Positions 7,431 to 17,645 of a DNA stretch of 64,000 bases are shown here, piece by piece. Origin of the DNA: Maritimibacter sp. REDSEA-S28_B5 (GTDB lineage: Bacteria > Pseudomonadota > Alphaproteobacteria > Rhodobacterales > Rhodobacteraceae); NCBI GenBank assembly GCA_001626765.1, contig LUOO01000112.1:52556-116555 (forward strand), written 5' to 3'. Every line of letters begins with the position of its first letter. Position 1 is the stretch's first letter. The position numbers and the translations under genes were made by a program. The notes beneath the pieces were generated by a model. The model was not told where the DNA came from and searched no databases. It saw only the letters and a program-made list of their open reading frames with translations.

Positions 7431-10400
7431 TGCACCTTCTCGCCGCCACTCCCGGAGCGATCGACGACGGCAAGGACGCCGTCGATCTGGGCCAGACTCC
7501 CGCCGATGTCGTCTTCATCTCAGCTGCCGATACCGAACTTGCCGCGCTGTCCGAAGCACGGACCGAGATGGAGACGCCGCCGACCCTGCGGCTCGCGAAC
7601 CTCACGCATCTGAATCACCCCATGAGCGTCGATCTGCACCTTGACGACTGCGCGACGAAATCCCGGTTGGTGATCGCCCGCGTTCTGGGTGGCACCGGCT
7701 ACTGGCGCTACGGGGTCGAGCAATATGCGGCCCGACTGGCCGAGGCGGGCGTGCCCCTCGCGCTCTTGCCCGGTGACGACAAGCCCGACGGGGAACTCGC
7801 TTCGTTGTCCACCGTGCCTGACGAGGACTACGCCGCCCTTTGGGCTTACCTCGTCGAGGGCGGGCCGGAGAACGCGGCGAACTTCCTCGCCTACACGCGG
7901 GCCATGCTGGACGGCACCGAGCCGCCGCAGCCCGCGAAACCGCTCCTGCGCGCGGGGGTCTACTGGCCCGGAGCCGGGGTTTCCGACCTCGCGACGGTGC
8001 GGCAGGGTTGGGCGCAGGGCGCGCCGGTCGTGCCGCTCGTCTTCTACCGGGCGCTCGTGCAAGGCGCGGGTCTCAATCCGATCAATCGGCTGGTTCGGTC
8101 GCTGATCCGCCAAGGCCTCAACCCGCTGCCCATCTTCGTGGCCTCGCTCAAGGATCCCGTCTCGACCGCCACGCTCGAGGCGCTGTTCACCGACGCCGCG
8201 CCGGACGTGATCCTGAACTGCACCTCCTTCGCGGTCGGCTCGCCCCATGCGGGCGACGACAGCCCCGCGAACCCGCTGGCTATGCCCGCCGCCAACGCGG
8301 CCCCGGTGTTCCAGGTCGTCCTCGCCGGATCGTCGGAAGAAGCGTGGGCGAGCGGGACAACCGGCCTTTCCGCCCGCGACATCGCGATGAACGTGGCCCT
8401 GCCCGAGGTCGACGGGCGCATCCTGTCGCGTGCAGTGAGCTTCAAGGGCGAAGCGTTCTTCGATGAGGCGACCCAGTGCCCCATCGCCACCTACCGCGCG
8501 CAAGGGGACCGGGTGGATTTCGTGGCTCGCCTTGCCGCCAACTGGGCGCGGCTCCGCCGCACGCCCGAGGCGGATCGCCGCGTCGCGCTGGTCCTCGCAA
8601 ACTACCCGAACAAGGACGGGCGGCTTGCCAACGGCGTGGGCCTCGACACCCCCGCCGCGACCGTGCACGCGCTGAGGCTGCTTTCGGACGCGGGCTACCG
8701 CGTCAACGATGCGCCTGCCGACTCCGATGCGCTGATGCAGGCGATCATGGCGGGGCCGACGAACTGGCTTGTCGACCGGGCGCGGCGCTCCGGCGGCGTC
8801 GATCTGTCCATGGCCGACTACCAGATCTTCTACGGCCAGCTCCCCTTCGCTTTGCGCCAGAGGATAGAAGACCGGTGGGGCAAGCCCGAGGCCGATCCAT
8901 TCTACGAGCCGGGCGAGGTCGATTGCGGGCGCTTCAAGCTCTCGGTCCTGACCTATGGCAACGTCGTCGTCGGGGTGCAGCCCGCGCGCGGCTATAACAT
9001 CGACCCGACCGACACCTACCATTCCCCCGACCTCGTGCCCCCGCACAATTACCTCGCCTTCTACGTCTGGCTGCGGGACGTCCACCGGTCGCAGGCCGTC
9101 GTCCACATGGGCAAGCACGGAAACCTCGAATGGCTGCCGGGCAAGGCGCTCGCGCTCTCGGGCGACTGTCTGCCCGAGGCCGTGCTCGGTCCGATGCCGC
9201 ATGTCTATCCCTTCATCGTGAATGACCCGGGCGAGGGGACGCAGGCCAAGCGCCGCGCGCAGGCGGTGATCATCGACCACCTGACCCCGCCGCTCACCCG
9301 CGCCGAAAGCTACGGGCCGCTGCGCGATCTCGAGGCGCTGGTGGACGAATATTACGAGGCGGCGGGCGTTGACCCGCGCCGGATCACGCACTTGCGGCGG
9401 GAAATCCTGTCTTTGTCCTCCGTCACCGGCCTCGACATCGACGTGGGCATGACGGGCAAGGATGAAGAAGGCGATCTGGCCAAGCTCGACGCGTATCTCT
9501 GCGAGTTGAAGGAAGCGCAAATCAGGGACGGGCTGCATGTCTTCGGGCAATCCCCGACCGGGCGGCTGGAGCGTGACCTCGTGCAGGCGCTGGTGCGCGT
9601 GCCGCGCGGCGACGGGCAGGGCGCCGATGCGTCGCTCATCCGGGCGCTGGCGGTGGATTTCGGGATGGCGTTCGATCCGTTGGATTGCGACATGGCCGAG
9701 TCTTGGGAGGGGCCAAAGCCCGAGGTGCTGATCGGCGGCACGTGGCGATCCCACGGCGATACGGTCGAGCGTCTCGAGGATTTCTCCGCCCGCCTGATCG
9801 ACGGCGATGTGGCCCCGCCGGGACCGGCGAGCGCGGCCGTTCTTGACGGCATCCGCACCGCCGTCCTTCCCACGGTCCGTGCCTGTGGACCGGACGAGGG
9901 GGCTGGGCTTCTCACCGCCCTGTCAGGACGGTTCGTCGCCCCGGCGCCCTCCGGCGCGCCCACGCGGGGGCGTCTGGACGTTCTGCCCACCGGGCGCAAT
10001 TTCTTCTCGGTCGACAGCCGCGCCGTGCCCACGCCCACCGCCTGGGCGTTGGGATGGAAATCGGCCTCGCTGCTGATCGACAAATACCTGCAAACCCACG
10101 GCGACTGGCCGCGCACGATGCTGGTCACCGCTTGGGGCACCGCCAACATGCGGACGGGCGGCGATGACATCGCGCAGGCGCTGGCGCTCATGGGCGTGAA
10201 GCCGAAGTGGGACGCGGCCAATCGTCGGGTGACGGGGTTCGATGTCCTGCCGCTTGGCGTTCTGGGTCGCCCACGCGTTGACGTGACGCTGCGGGTGTCG
10301 GGATTCTTCCGCGACGCCTTCCCGCAGCTTATCGCGCTGGTGGACAGCGCCGCCCGCGCGGTTCAGGCGCTGGATGAACCCGACGATGAAAATCCCGCCG

Positions 10401-11119
10401 CCGCCCGTACCCGCGCGGGCGAGGGCACCGCGCGTGTCTATGGCTCGAAACCCGGTGCCTATGGCGCGGGGCTGCAAGCGATGATCGACGAGCGGCTGTG
10501 GGAACGCAAAGCCGACCTCGCCGAAGCCTACCTCGACTGGGGCGGCTATGCCTATAGCGCGGGTGGCGAAGGGCAGCGGGACAGGGAAGGGTTCGAAGAG
10601 CGCCTCACTCAGACCGAGGCCATCGTGCAGAACCAGGACAACCGCGAACACGACCTGCTGGACTCGGACGATTACTACCAGTTCGAGGGCGGTGCCGCCG
10701 CCGCCGTTTCAACCCTCCAAGGCCGTGACCGCCCGATCTATCACAACGACCATTCCCGCCCGGAACGCCCTGTGATCCGCACGCTGGACGAGGAAATCGG
10801 GCGCGTGATCCGGTCACGCGTCGTGAACCCGAAGTGGATCGATGGGGTCAAACGCCACGGCTACAAGGGCGCGTTCGAAATCGCCGCGACGGTCGATTAC
10901 CTTTTTGCTTTCGCGGCGACCACGGGGGCCGTGCGCGACCACCATTTCGACCTCGTCCATGCCGCGTTCCTCGAAGACGAAGACACCCGCCAGTTCATCG
11001 CCGATCACAACGCGCCCGCGCTCGCCGAGATCGCGCAGCGCTTGGCCGAGGCGATGGACCGTGGTCTCTGGACGCCGCGCAGCAATTCCGCCCGCGTGCT
11101 GATCGAGGGCCTGAGATGA
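7430..11119 (+). CDS. cobN: Cobaltochelatase subunit CobN
   Basis: The large subunit of aerobic, ATP-dependent cobaltochelatase (CobN with CobS and CobT), which inserts Co2+ into hydrogenobyrinate a,c-diamide. The 1229 residues are close to the family length. The conserved N-terminus MHLLAATPGAIDDG fixes the start at 7430. The interior shows signature stretches of the CobN/BchH/ChlH superfamily, including MGKHGNLEWLPGKALALS (about residue 560), GRNFFSVDSRAVPTPTAW and the C-terminal RHGYKGAFEIAATVDYLFAFAATT. cobS and cobT are not in the window. It lies downstream of cobW and overlaps the next GNAT gene by an ATGA. Confidence 0.97.
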   Translation: MHLLAATPGAIDDGKDAVDLGQTPADVVFISAADTELAALSEARTEMETPPTLRLANLTHLNHPMSVDLHLDDCATKSRLVIARVLGGTGYWRYGVEQYAARLAEAGVPLALLPGDDKPDGELASLSTVPDEDYAALWAYLVEGGPENAANFLAYTRAMLDGTEPPQPAKPLLRAGVYWPGAGVSDLATVRQGWAQGAPVVPLVFYRALVQGAGLNPINRLVRSLIRQGLNPLPIFVASLKDPVSTATLEALFTDAAPDVILNCTSFAVGSPHAGDDSPANPLAMPAANAAPVFQVVLAGSSEEAWASGTTGLSARDIAMNVALPEVDGRILSRAVSFKGEAFFDEATQCPIATYRAQGDRVDFVARLAANWARLRRTPEADRRVALVLANYPNKDGRLANGVGLDTPAATVHALRLLSDAGYRVNDAPADSDALMQAIMAGPTNWLVDRARRSGGVDLSMADYQIFYGQLPFALRQRIEDRWGKPEADPFYEPGEVDCGRFKLSVLTYGNVVVGVQPARGYNIDPTDTYHSPDLVPPHNYLAFYVWLRDVHRSQAVVHMGKHGNLEWLPGKALALSGDCLPEAVLGPMPHVYPFIVNDPGEGTQAKRRAQAVIIDHLTPPLTRAESYGPLRDLEALVDEYYEAAGVDPRRITHLRREILSLSSVTGLDIDVGMTGKDEEGDLAKLDAYLCELKEAQIRDGLHVFGQSPTGRLERDLVQALVRVPRGDGQGADASLIRALAVDFGMAFDPLDCDMAESWEGPKPEVLIGGTWRSHGDTVERLEDFSARLIDGDVAPPGPASAAVLDGIRTAVLPTVRACGPDEGAGLLTALSGRFVAPAPSGAPTRGRLDVLPTGRNFFSVDSRAVPTPTAWALGWKSASLLIDKYLQTHGDWPRTMLVTAWGTANMRTGGDDIAQALALMGVKPKWDAANRRVTGFDVLPLGVLGRPRVDVTLRVSGFFRDAFPQLIALVDSAARAVQALDEPDDENPAAARTRAGEGTARVYGSKPGAYGAGLQAMIDERLWERKADLAEAYLDWGGYAYSAGGEGQRDREGFEERLTQTEAIVQNQDNREHDLLDSDDYYQFEGGAAAAVSTLQGRDRPIYHNDHSRPERPVIRTLDEEIGRVIRSRVVNPKWIDGVKRHGYKGAFEIAATVDYLFAFAATTGAVRDHHFDLVHAAFLEDEDTRQFIADHNAPALAEIAQRLAEAMDRGLWTPRSNSARVLIEGLR

Positions 11120-11580
11120 CTCCGCATCGCTTCAAGCCCACGGACCCCGCCGAGCCCCTTCTGGCGCTTATCGCTCGCGCCTTTGCCTACATGGAAGGGC
11201 GGGTCGATCCGCCCTCCTCGATGAACCGGCTGACGGCGGCCAGCATCGCAGAACAGGCCACTTCGGGCGAAATCTGGATCATCGGTCGCGCCGAGGCGCC
11301 CGAGGCCTGCGTATTCTTCACGCCCGAGGAGGACGCGCTTTATGTCGGCAAGCTCGCCGTCGATCACGCCGCGCGGCGCAGGGGTCATGCGCGCACCCTT
11401 ATGGCACTTGCTGAAGATCGCGCGCGTGCGCTGGGCAAACCGGTCCTGCGCCTGCAATCGCGGATCGAACTGACCGAGAATCACCAGACGTTCCGCAATC
11501 TCGGGTTCACGAAGACCGCCGTCACGGCGCATGAGGGCTACCGCCGCCCGACCTCGATCACATTCGAAAAGCCGCTCTAG
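11116..11580 (+). CDS. GNAT-family N-acetyltransferase
   Basis: 154 residues. The ATG overlaps the cobN stop (ATGA), so it is the last gene of the operon. The GNAT core is visible: VGKLAVDHAARRRGHARTL with an R-R-G-H-A acetyl-CoA loop, then FRNLGFTKTAVTAH near the C-terminus. Small GNAT proteins are commonly found beside cobN in Rhodobacterales, but no substrate has been deduced from sequence. Assigned by motif only. Confidence 0.82.
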   Translation: MTPHRFKPTDPAEPLLALIARAFAYMEGRVDPPSSMNRLTAASIAEQATSGEIWIIGRAEAPEACVFFTPEEDALYVGKLAVDHAARRRGHARTLMALAEDRARALGKPVLRLQSRIELTENHQTFRNLGFTKTAVTAHEGYRRPTSITFEKPL

Positions 11581-11620
11581 GCCGCAACCGTTACAAAACC
11601 TTCACTGGACTCGCGCTTCG

Positions 11621-11642
11621 TATTTCGATTATTCGCGAAATA
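11621..11642 (+). promoter_or_regulatory. Candidate ArsR operator
   Basis: A 7-bp inverted repeat TATTTCG / CGAAATA with an 8-nt spacer ends on the A of the ATG of the ArsR-ArsC fusion gene. AT-rich repeats of this ATTTCG...CGAAAT type are usual for ArsR autoregulation. The placement would block RNA polymerase or transcript start and implies a very short 5' leader. Confidence 0.55.
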
Positions 11643-12493
11643 TGGAAATGAAAACGCTTCTTCCCCTCGCCGACCGCCTTACTGTCCTTGGGCATCCGCA
11701 CCGGCTCGCCGTCTTCCGGCTTGTCACGCGACGGTATCCCGACCGTATCCCGGCGGGCGAGATCGCGCAGGCGCTGGGGATGAAACCCTCGACTCTGTCA
11801 GGGTACCTCGCCGCGCTCCAGTCCGCCGGGCTGATCCAACAGACACGGGCTGGAACCTCCCTTCTCTACGCCGCCGATATGACAGTCGTGCGACAGGTAA
11901 TGGACGGCCTGCTCGGTGACTGTTGCGGCTATCGCCCCGACCTGTGTTTCACGCAACCCGAAGGACTCACGACCATGGCCCGCACGTTCAATGTCCTCTT
12001 CATCTGCACCGGCAATTCGGCCCGGTCGATCTTTGCCGAAACGCTCCTGCGCACGCTGGGTGGCGACCGGTTCACCGCCTATAGCGCGGGCACGAACCCG
12101 TCATCCGCGCTGAATCCTTTTGCGCTGCAGGTCCTGCGCGACAAGGGTCACGATGTCGCGCCGCTCCGGTCCAAGCATGTGTCGGAGTTCACCGGCCCCG
12201 ACGCCCCGCCGCTCGATTTCGTGTTCACCGTCTGCAACACGGCGGCGAACGAGGTTTGCCCCCCGTGGGAAGGCCAGCCGATCTCGGGGCATTGGGGTAT
12301 GCCGGACCCGGTCAAGGCCGAGGGCACCGATGCACAAAAGGCGCTCGCCTTCCAGCAGGCCTACGGCGCGCTCAAACGGCGGATCGAGGCCTTCGTTGCG
12401 CTGCCTCTCGAAAGCCTCGACCGCATTTCGCTGCAATCCGCCGTCGACGACATCGCCCGCCACGGGCAACAGGACCCCAAGGAAATCGCATGA
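11642..12493 (+). CDS. ArsR repressor fused to ArsC-type phosphatase
   Basis: A 283-residue fusion. Residues 1-105 form an ArsR winged-helix domain, with a DNA-reading helix around [17 protein letters not shown]. The cysteines C94, C95 and C102 in [11 protein letters not shown] probably sense As(III). Residues 113-283 form a low-molecular-weight tyrosine-phosphatase or arsenate-reductase fold with the P-loop C-T-G-N-S-A-R (C122 to R128). It is the first gene of an operon with GAPDH and arsJ (ATGA overlap). The start is ATG 11642; ATG 11648 is an alternative. The fusion couples sensing to an arsenate-binding enzyme. Whether the phosphatase domain reduces arsenate is inferred. Confidence 0.92.
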   Translation: MEMKTLLPLADRLTVLGHPHRLAVFRLVTRRYPDRIPAGEIAQALGMKPSTLSGYLAALQSAGLIQQTRAGTSLLYAADMTVVRQVMDGLLGDCCGYRPDLCFTQPEGLTTMARTFNVLFICTGNSARSIFAETLLRTLGGDRFTAYSAGTNPSSALNPFALQVLRDKGHDVAPLRSKHVSEFTGPDAPPLDFVFTVCNTAANEVCPPWEGQPISGHWGMPDPVKAEGTDAQKALAFQQAYGALKRRIEAFVALPLESLDRISLQSAVDDIARHGQQDPKEIA

Positions 12494-13488
12494 CAACCTA
12501 CGCTCTGAACGGCCTTGGCCGGATCGGGAAACTCGCGCTGAAACCGCTGCTCGAACGTGGCGCGGAGATTGCCTGGATCAACGACGCGGTGGGCGACCCC
12601 GAGATGCACGCGCATCTGCTGGAGTTCGACACGGTCCACGGTCGCTGGGCCGCCGACTTTTCCCATGACGCGGACAGCGTGACCATCGATGGCAAACGCC
12701 TGCCCTTCATCGGCACGCGCAAGCTCGCAGATCTGCCGCTGGACGGCGTCGATGTGGTCATCGACTGCACCGGCGTGTTCAAGTCCGAGGCCGCGCTCGC
12801 CCCCTATTTCGCGGCCGGGGTGAAGAAGGTCGTTGTCTCTGCACCCGTGAAGGACGGGCCGACCGCCAACATCGTGATCGGAGTCAATGACGAGACCTAC
12901 AACAAGCACAGCCACCACATCGTCACGGCGGCCTCCTGCACGACCAACTGCCTCGCCCCGGTGGTCAAGGTGATCCACGACAACATCGGTATCCGGCACG
13001 GTTCCATTACCACGATTCATGACGTCACCAACACCCAGACCATCGTGGACCGGCCTGCGAAAGACCTGCGCCGGGCTCGATCCGCGCTCAACTCCCTGAT
13101 CCCCACGACCACGGGCAGCGCCACTGCGATCACGCTGATCTACCCTGAGCTCAAGGGGCGCTTGAACGGCCACGCCGTCCGCGTCCCGCTGCTCAACGCC
13201 TCGCTCACCGATTGCGTGTTCGAGGTCGAGCGCGAGACGACGGTCGAGGAGGTGAACGCGCTCTTCAAAGCCGCCGCCCAAGGCCCGTTGACCGGTATCC
13301 TCGGCTACGAAACCCGACCCCTCGTTTCGACCGACTACACCAACGATCCGCGCTCCTCGATCATCGACGCGCCCTCGACGATGGTGGTGAATGGCACGCA
13401 GGTCAAAATCTACGCCTGGTATGACAACGAATATGGCTACGCGCACCGATTGGCAGACGTGGCCTTCATGGTAGGACATTCGCTATGA
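12490..13488 (+). CDS. ArsJ-associated glyceraldehyde-3-phosphate dehydrogenase
   Basis: A 332-residue GAPDH: Rossmann motif N-G-L-G-R-I-G at residues 8-13, catalytic Cys150 in AASCTTNC, and the partner His in the [10 protein letters not shown] segment. In ars operons this enzyme uses arsenate instead of phosphate to make unstable 1-arseno-3-phosphoglycerate, which ArsJ exports. Both neighbours overlap it by ATGA, so translation is coupled with ArsR-ArsC and ArsJ. The genomic pairing with arsJ is the reason for assigning a detoxification rather than glycolytic role. Confidence 0.93.
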   Translation: MTTYALNGLGRIGKLALKPLLERGAEIAWINDAVGDPEMHAHLLEFDTVHGRWAADFSHDADSVTIDGKRLPFIGTRKLADLPLDGVDVVIDCTGVFKSEAALAPYFAAGVKKVVVSAPVKDGPTANIVIGVNDETYNKHSHHIVTAASCTTNCLAPVVKVIHDNIGIRHGSITTIHDVTNTQTIVDRPAKDLRRARSALNSLIPTTTGSATAITLIYPELKGRLNGHAVRVPLLNASLTDCVFEVERETTVEEVNALFKAAAQGPLTGILGYETRPLVSTDYTNDPRSSIIDAPSTMVVNGTQVKIYAWYDNEYGYAHRLADVAFMVGHSL

Positions 13489-14753
13489 TCCTCGCGACAT
13501 CCCGGCCCAAGGGGCTGAACGCCTATATCGCCGTGACGGCGGCCTACTGGGCCTTCATGCTCACGGACGGCGCGCTGAGAATGCTGGTGCTCCTGCATTT
13601 TCATACGCTTGGCTTCTCGCCCATATCGCTCGCCTATCTCTTCGTGTTCTACGAAATCGCCGGAATGGTCACGAACCTTGGGGCGGGCTGGCTCGCGATG
13701 CTGATCGGCTTTACGCGCACGCTCTACATCGGGCTGGCGCTCCAGATCGTTGCGCTTCTCCTGCTGACGCTCCTCGATCCGGGATGGTCGGTCGCCGCCT
13801 CGGTGGTCTTCGTGATGCTGGTGCAGGGGCTAAGCGGGGTCGCCAAGGACCTCGCCAAGATGTCGTCCAAGTCGGCGGTCAAGCTCTTGGCCCCGCGCGA
13901 GGCAGGCGGTCTGTTTCGCTGGGTGGCCGTTCTGACCGGGTCGAAGAACGCGATCAAGGGGCTGGGGTTTCTGCTGGGTGCGGCGCTGCTGGCCAGCATC
14001 GGTTTCACGGGCTCGGTCCTGGCCATGGCCGCGGTGCTGGCCGCGATCCTCGTGTCGGTTGCGCTGTTCATGCCGCCGGGTCTGCCCAAGGGCCATGGTG
14101 GCGGCAAGTTCCGCGATGTCTTTTCGACCTCGTCCAACATCAACTGGCTGTCGGCGGCCCGCGTGTTCCTGTTCGGCGCACGCGATGTCTGGTTCGTCGT
14201 CGGTATCCCGATCTATTTCTACGCCGTCCTCTCGGATGGCAGCCCTGAGGGCAACCGGGCGGCCTTCTTCCTGATCGGCAGCTTCATGGCGCTCTGGATC
14301 ATTCTTTACGGCGGCGTGCAGGCATTGGCCCCCCGGCTTCTCGGTGCCGCGACCCGACCCGAGGGCGAGCTTGTGCGCGCGGCGCGGCGCTGGGCCGGGT
14401 TCCTCTTCGTCGTGCCCGCGGCGCTGACCTTCGCGCTCGTGGTCGGGGGCGCGCCGCAACCCTGGCTCACCGCGACGCTCGTTGTCGGACTGCTGGTCTT
14501 TGGCGCGATTTTTGCCGTGAACTCGTCGCTCCACAGCTATCTCATCCTCGCCTTCTCGAAATCCGAGCGGGTGACGATGGACGTGGGCTTTTACTACATG
14601 GCCAATGCCGGCGGGCGTCTCGTGGGCACGCTTCTGTCGGGGCTGACCTACCAGTTGGGCGGGCTTGCGCTTTGCATGGGCACCGCCGCCGTCATGGTCG
14701 CATTGTCCGCGCTGATGGCGGGGCGACTCGATTCGCGAGAGAGCGCGGGCTAG
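13485..14753 (+). CDS. arsJ: ArsJ organoarsenical efflux permease (MFS)
   Basis: A 422-residue major-facilitator protein with about 12 hydrophobic helices. It matches ArsJ in its N-terminus ([31 protein letters not shown]) and in the loop segment [13 protein letters not shown]. ArsJ exports 1-arseno-3-phosphoglycerate made by the adjacent GAPDH, giving resistance to As(V). Its ATG overlaps the GAPDH stop. It is the last gene of the operon and ends tail-to-tail, 9 bp from the stop of the minus-strand nitronate-monooxygenase-like gene. Confidence 0.93.
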   Translation: MILATSRPKGLNAYIAVTAAYWAFMLTDGALRMLVLLHFHTLGFSPISLAYLFVFYEIAGMVTNLGAGWLAMLIGFTRTLYIGLALQIVALLLLTLLDPGWSVAASVVFVMLVQGLSGVAKDLAKMSSKSAVKLLAPREAGGLFRWVAVLTGSKNAIKGLGFLLGAALLASIGFTGSVLAMAAVLAAILVSVALFMPPGLPKGHGGGKFRDVFSTSSNINWLSAARVFLFGARDVWFVVGIPIYFYAVLSDGSPEGNRAAFFLIGSFMALWIILYGGVQALAPRLLGAATRPEGELVRAARRWAGFLFVVPAALTFALVVGGAPQPWLTATLVVGLLVFGAIFAVNSSLHSYLILAFSKSERVTMDVGFYYMANAGGRLVGTLLSGLTYQLGGLALCMGTAAVMVALSALMAGRLDSRESAG

Positions 14754-14762
14754 ACGATAAGG

Positions 14763-15725
14763 TCAGGCGATCCGCGCGCGGGCGGCGGCGTATTCCGCTT
14801 CCAGCCGGTCCACGACACGGGCCACAGGCTGGACCTCGCGGATGACGCCGATGCCTTGCCCTGCGCCCCAGATGTCGCGCCACGCCTTCGACTTCTCGCC
14901 CGCCGCGACCGACGAGATCGCGCCCTTCTCGCCGCCCAAAGCGGTCGGATCGAGGCCCGCGTTCACGATGGACGGGATCAGGTAGTTCCCGTTCACCCCG
15001 GTGAAATGGTCTGAGTAGAGAATGTCCTCGGCCCCGCAGTCGCAGATCATCTGCTTGTAGCCGGGCTGGGCGTTCGCCTCGTCCGTTGCGATGAACATGG
15101 AGCCAGCATAGCCACCATCGGCCCCCATCGCGCGGGCGGCGAGGATCGCGTCGCCGGTGGTAATCGCGCCGGAGAGAAACAGCGGCCCGTCGAACCAGTC
15201 GCGGATTTCCTGAACAAGGGCGATGGGCGACTGCACCCCCGCATGACCACCTGCGCCAGCAGCCACGGCGATAAGGCCATCCGCGCCCTTTTCGATGGCC
15301 TTCTTGGCGAAACGGTTGTTGATCACATCGTGCAGCACTACCGCGCCCACCGAATGCGCCGCCTCGTTGATCTCGGGCCGCGCACCCAGCGAGGTGATCC
15401 AGAGCGGAACGCCGTGTTTCACCAGAATGTCGATGTCACGCTGAAGCCGCGCGTTGGTGCCATGGGCGATGAGGTTCACGCCAAAGGGGGCGGCGGGACG
15501 GTCTGGGTGGGCGGCGTCATGCGCGGCGAGCTCGGATTTGATCCGTTCGATCCATGTTTCCAGCAGGATCGGCTCGCCCTCGGCCTCGCGCGCGTTGAGG
15601 GCAGGAAAGGTGCCGACGATGCCTGCCTTGCACTGGGCGATGACCAGTTCCGGGCCGGAGAGGATGAACATGGGCGCACCGATGAGGGGCAGGCGCAGGT
15701 GGTCAAAGAGGGCGGGCAGGGCCAT
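14763..15725 (-). CDS. Nitronate monooxygenase-like FMN protein
   Basis: 320 residues of the 2-nitropropane dioxygenase/NMO TIM-barrel family. Visible FMN-binding features are the N-terminal LPLIGAPMF, the GADGLIAVAAGAGGHAG loop and the FLSGAITTGDAI phosphate-binding region. The family includes true nitronate monooxygenases, enoyl-ACP-reductase-like members and trans-2-enoyl-CoA-related enzymes. Being last in a beta-oxidation operon, its physiological substrate could be an unsaturated acyl-CoA rather than a nitronate. It starts 3 nt after the enoyl-CoA hydratase stop. Confidence 0.87.
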   Translation of the reverse strand: MALPALFDHLRLPLIGAPMFILSGPELVIAQCKAGIVGTFPALNAREAEGEPILLETWIERIKSELAAHDAAHPDRPAAPFGVNLIAHGTNARLQRDIDILVKHGVPLWITSLGARPEINEAAHSVGAVVLHDVINNRFAKKAIEKGADGLIAVAAGAGGHAGVQSPIALVQEIRDWFDGPLFLSGAITTGDAILAARAMGADGGYAGSMFIATDEANAQPGYKQMICDCGAEDILYSDHFTGVNGNYLIPSIVNAGLDPTALGGEKGAISSVAAGEKSKAWRDIWGAGQGIGVIREVQPVARVVDRLEAEYAAARARIA

Positions 15726-15728
15726 GGG

Positions 15729-16499
15729 TCATTTCCCCCGGAAGGTCGGTTTTCGTTTCTCGATAAAGGCTTGCACAGCTTCGCGGCAGTCTTCGCTCTC
15801 GGCCAGATCGGTCTGCTCGCGGGCCTCGGCGCTGATCGACGCCTCGTAGCTCATGCCGTCCATCTGGCGCAAAAGCCGCTTGGCGGCAGCAGCGGCCAGC
15901 GGTGCGCCTGCCGCGATCCGGTTGGCGAGCGCGGTCGTCTCCTCCGCAAGCTTCTCCGCCGGATGGGCCGCATTCGCCAGTCCCAGCGCAACGGCATCTT
16001 CCGCCGGGAACTTGCGTCCCTCGAGGATGGCCTGCATCGCGCGCTTGTAGCCAAGCCCCCGGTGCAGAAGCCAGGTGTTGCCCCCGTCCGGCACGAGGCC
16101 AATCGCGGCAAAGGCCATGTAGATCGTCGCGTCCTCGGCCATGGTCATCAGGTCGCAGTTCATCGCAACCGCCGCACCGATCCCGGCGGCCGAGCCGTGC
16201 ACCTGCGCGATCCAAATCTTGGGCGACCCCGAAATCGCCGCCAGAATAGGCCGGTATTCCTGTTCGAGAAGCATCGAAATCGGCGACACCAGCCCCTCCT
16301 TGAGGTCGGTGCCAGCCGAGAACCCGCGCCCGTTGCCCGACAGGATCACGACGCCCACGTCCCTTGCCGCGTGGATCCGCGCAATCGCCTCCTTGAAGCC
16401 GTCGCGCAGCCCCTTGTCCATGGCATTGAACGCCTCGGGCCGGTTCAGCGTCACGCGCGCGATGGCGCCGTCGATCTCGCACAGAAGCGGTTCGGTCAT
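15729..16499 (-). CDS. Enoyl-CoA hydratase/isomerase
   Basis: 256 residues of the crotonase fold. The oxyanion-hole segments are GRGFSAGTDLKEG (about residues 57-69) and HGSAAGIGAAVAMNCDLM (about residue 100). The GLVPDGGNTWLL segment has Asp rather than a catalytic Glu at the hydratase position, so isomerase or another crotonase activity is possible. It lies 9 nt after the CoA-transferase gene and next to thiolase and FadJ-like genes, so it belongs to an acyl-CoA degradation pathway. Confidence 0.9.
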   Translation of the reverse strand: MTEPLLCEIDGAIARVTLNRPEAFNAMDKGLRDGFKEAIARIHAARDVGVVILSGNGRGFSAGTDLKEGLVSPISMLLEQEYRPILAAISGSPKIWIAQVHGSAAGIGAAVAMNCDLMTMAEDATIYMAFAAIGLVPDGGNTWLLHRGLGYKRAMQAILEGRKFPAEDAVALGLANAAHPAEKLAEETTALANRIAAGAPLAAAAAKRLLRQMDGMSYEASISAEAREQTDLAESEDCREAVQAFIEKRKPTFRGK

Positions 16500-16508
16500 C
16501 TCTCTCCC

Positions 16509-17645
16509 TCAGGTCAGAACGCCCCTGGCGCGCAGCCGCGCAAGGTCGCCGTCATCGTAGCCCAGTTCAGACAGAACCGCGTCGGTATCGCCACCCGGTG
16601 CGGGCGGTAACGTGACGTCGCCGGGCTGGCTTCGGGAAAATCGCGGGGCCGGGGCGGCCTGCGTCACGCCGCCGGAGGTGACGAAGGTGCCGCGCGCGGC
16701 CATATGCGGATGCATGGGTGCCTCGGCCCATGTGAGAACCGGCGTGGCGCAGGCGTCGCTCCCGTCAAAGAGCGCCGCCCATTCGTCGCGGGTCTTCGAG
16801 GCAAAGACGGTGGCATAGGCTGCCCGCCGCTCGGGCCAGCTTTTCTGGTCCATCTGGGTCGCGAGGTGCTCCTCCGGCAGCCCGGCGAGCCGCACCAGCT
16901 CGGCGAAAAGCTGGGGCTCCAGCGGCCCGACGGCGAGGAACCTGCCGTCCTTGCATTCGTAGGTCCGGTAAAACGGCGCGCCACCGTCCAGGATGTTGGC
17001 CTCGCGCCGGTCGACCCATTGTCCCCGCGCGATGAAGCTATGCACCAACCCCATCAGCGCCGAGGCCCCGTCCACCATTGCCGCATCCACCACCTGCCCA
17101 AGACCCGAGGTTTGCCGTTCGTAAAGCGCGGACAGGATGCCGAAGATCAGGAACATGGTGCCGCCGCCATAATCCGCCCCGATGTTGAGCGGCGGGGGCG
17201 GGCTGTCATCCGCACGGCCAATCGCTTGGAGAAACCCCGTCAAGCCAAGGTAGTTGATGTCGTGTCCCGCCGTCATCGCCAGCGGTCCGTCCTGCCCCCA
17301 GCCGGTCATACGGGCAAAGATCAGTCCGGGGTTGTCGGGAAAGGTCTCCGGCCCCAGCCCCATCCGCTCCATCACGCCGGGGCGAAAGCCTTCGATCAGC
17401 ACGTCAGCGCGGGCGACGAGCCGCCGCGCGACCTCTATCCCCTCGGACGACTTGAGATTGAGCGCAATGGACCGCTTGCCCCGGTTGTTGATGTCGGTCG
17501 GGTCCGCCGGCCGGCTCTTGCGGGTGATCAGCGTGACTTCGGCCCCAAGATCGGCCATGAGCTGACCGGCCAGCGGCGCGGGGCCAAGCCCCTCCATTCC
17601 GACGATCCTGAGGCCCTTCAGGGGTCCGGTTTCGGCCGACCTCAT
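16509..17645 (-). CDS. CaiB/BaiF family CoA-transferase (racemase-like)
   Basis: 378 residues of type III CoA-transferases. Typical features are LRIVGMEGLGPAPLAGQLMADLGAEVTLI at the N-terminus, the NRGKRSIALNLKS segment, and the catalytic-region DVLIEGFRPGVMERMGLG. The sequence resembles alpha-methylacyl-CoA racemase more than carnitine CoA-transferase, which would fit processing of 2-methyl-branched acyl-CoAs before beta-oxidation. The start overlaps the FadJ-like stop by 4 nt, giving tight coupling. Confidence 0.9.
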   Translation of the reverse strand: MRSAETGPLKGLRIVGMEGLGPAPLAGQLMADLGAEVTLITRKSRPADPTDINNRGKRSIALNLKSSEGIEVARRLVARADVLIEGFRPGVMERMGLGPETFPDNPGLIFARMTGWGQDGPLAMTAGHDINYLGLTGFLQAIGRADDSPPPPLNIGADYGGGTMFLIFGILSALYERQTSGLGQVVDAAMVDGASALMGLVHSFIARGQWVDRREANILDGGAPFYRTYECKDGRFLAVGPLEPQLFAELVRLAGLPEEHLATQMDQKSWPERRAAYATVFASKTRDEWAALFDGSDACATPVLTWAEAPMHPHMAARGTFVTSGGVTQAAPAPRFSRSQPGDVTLPPAPGGDTDAVLSELGYDDGDLARLRARGVLT

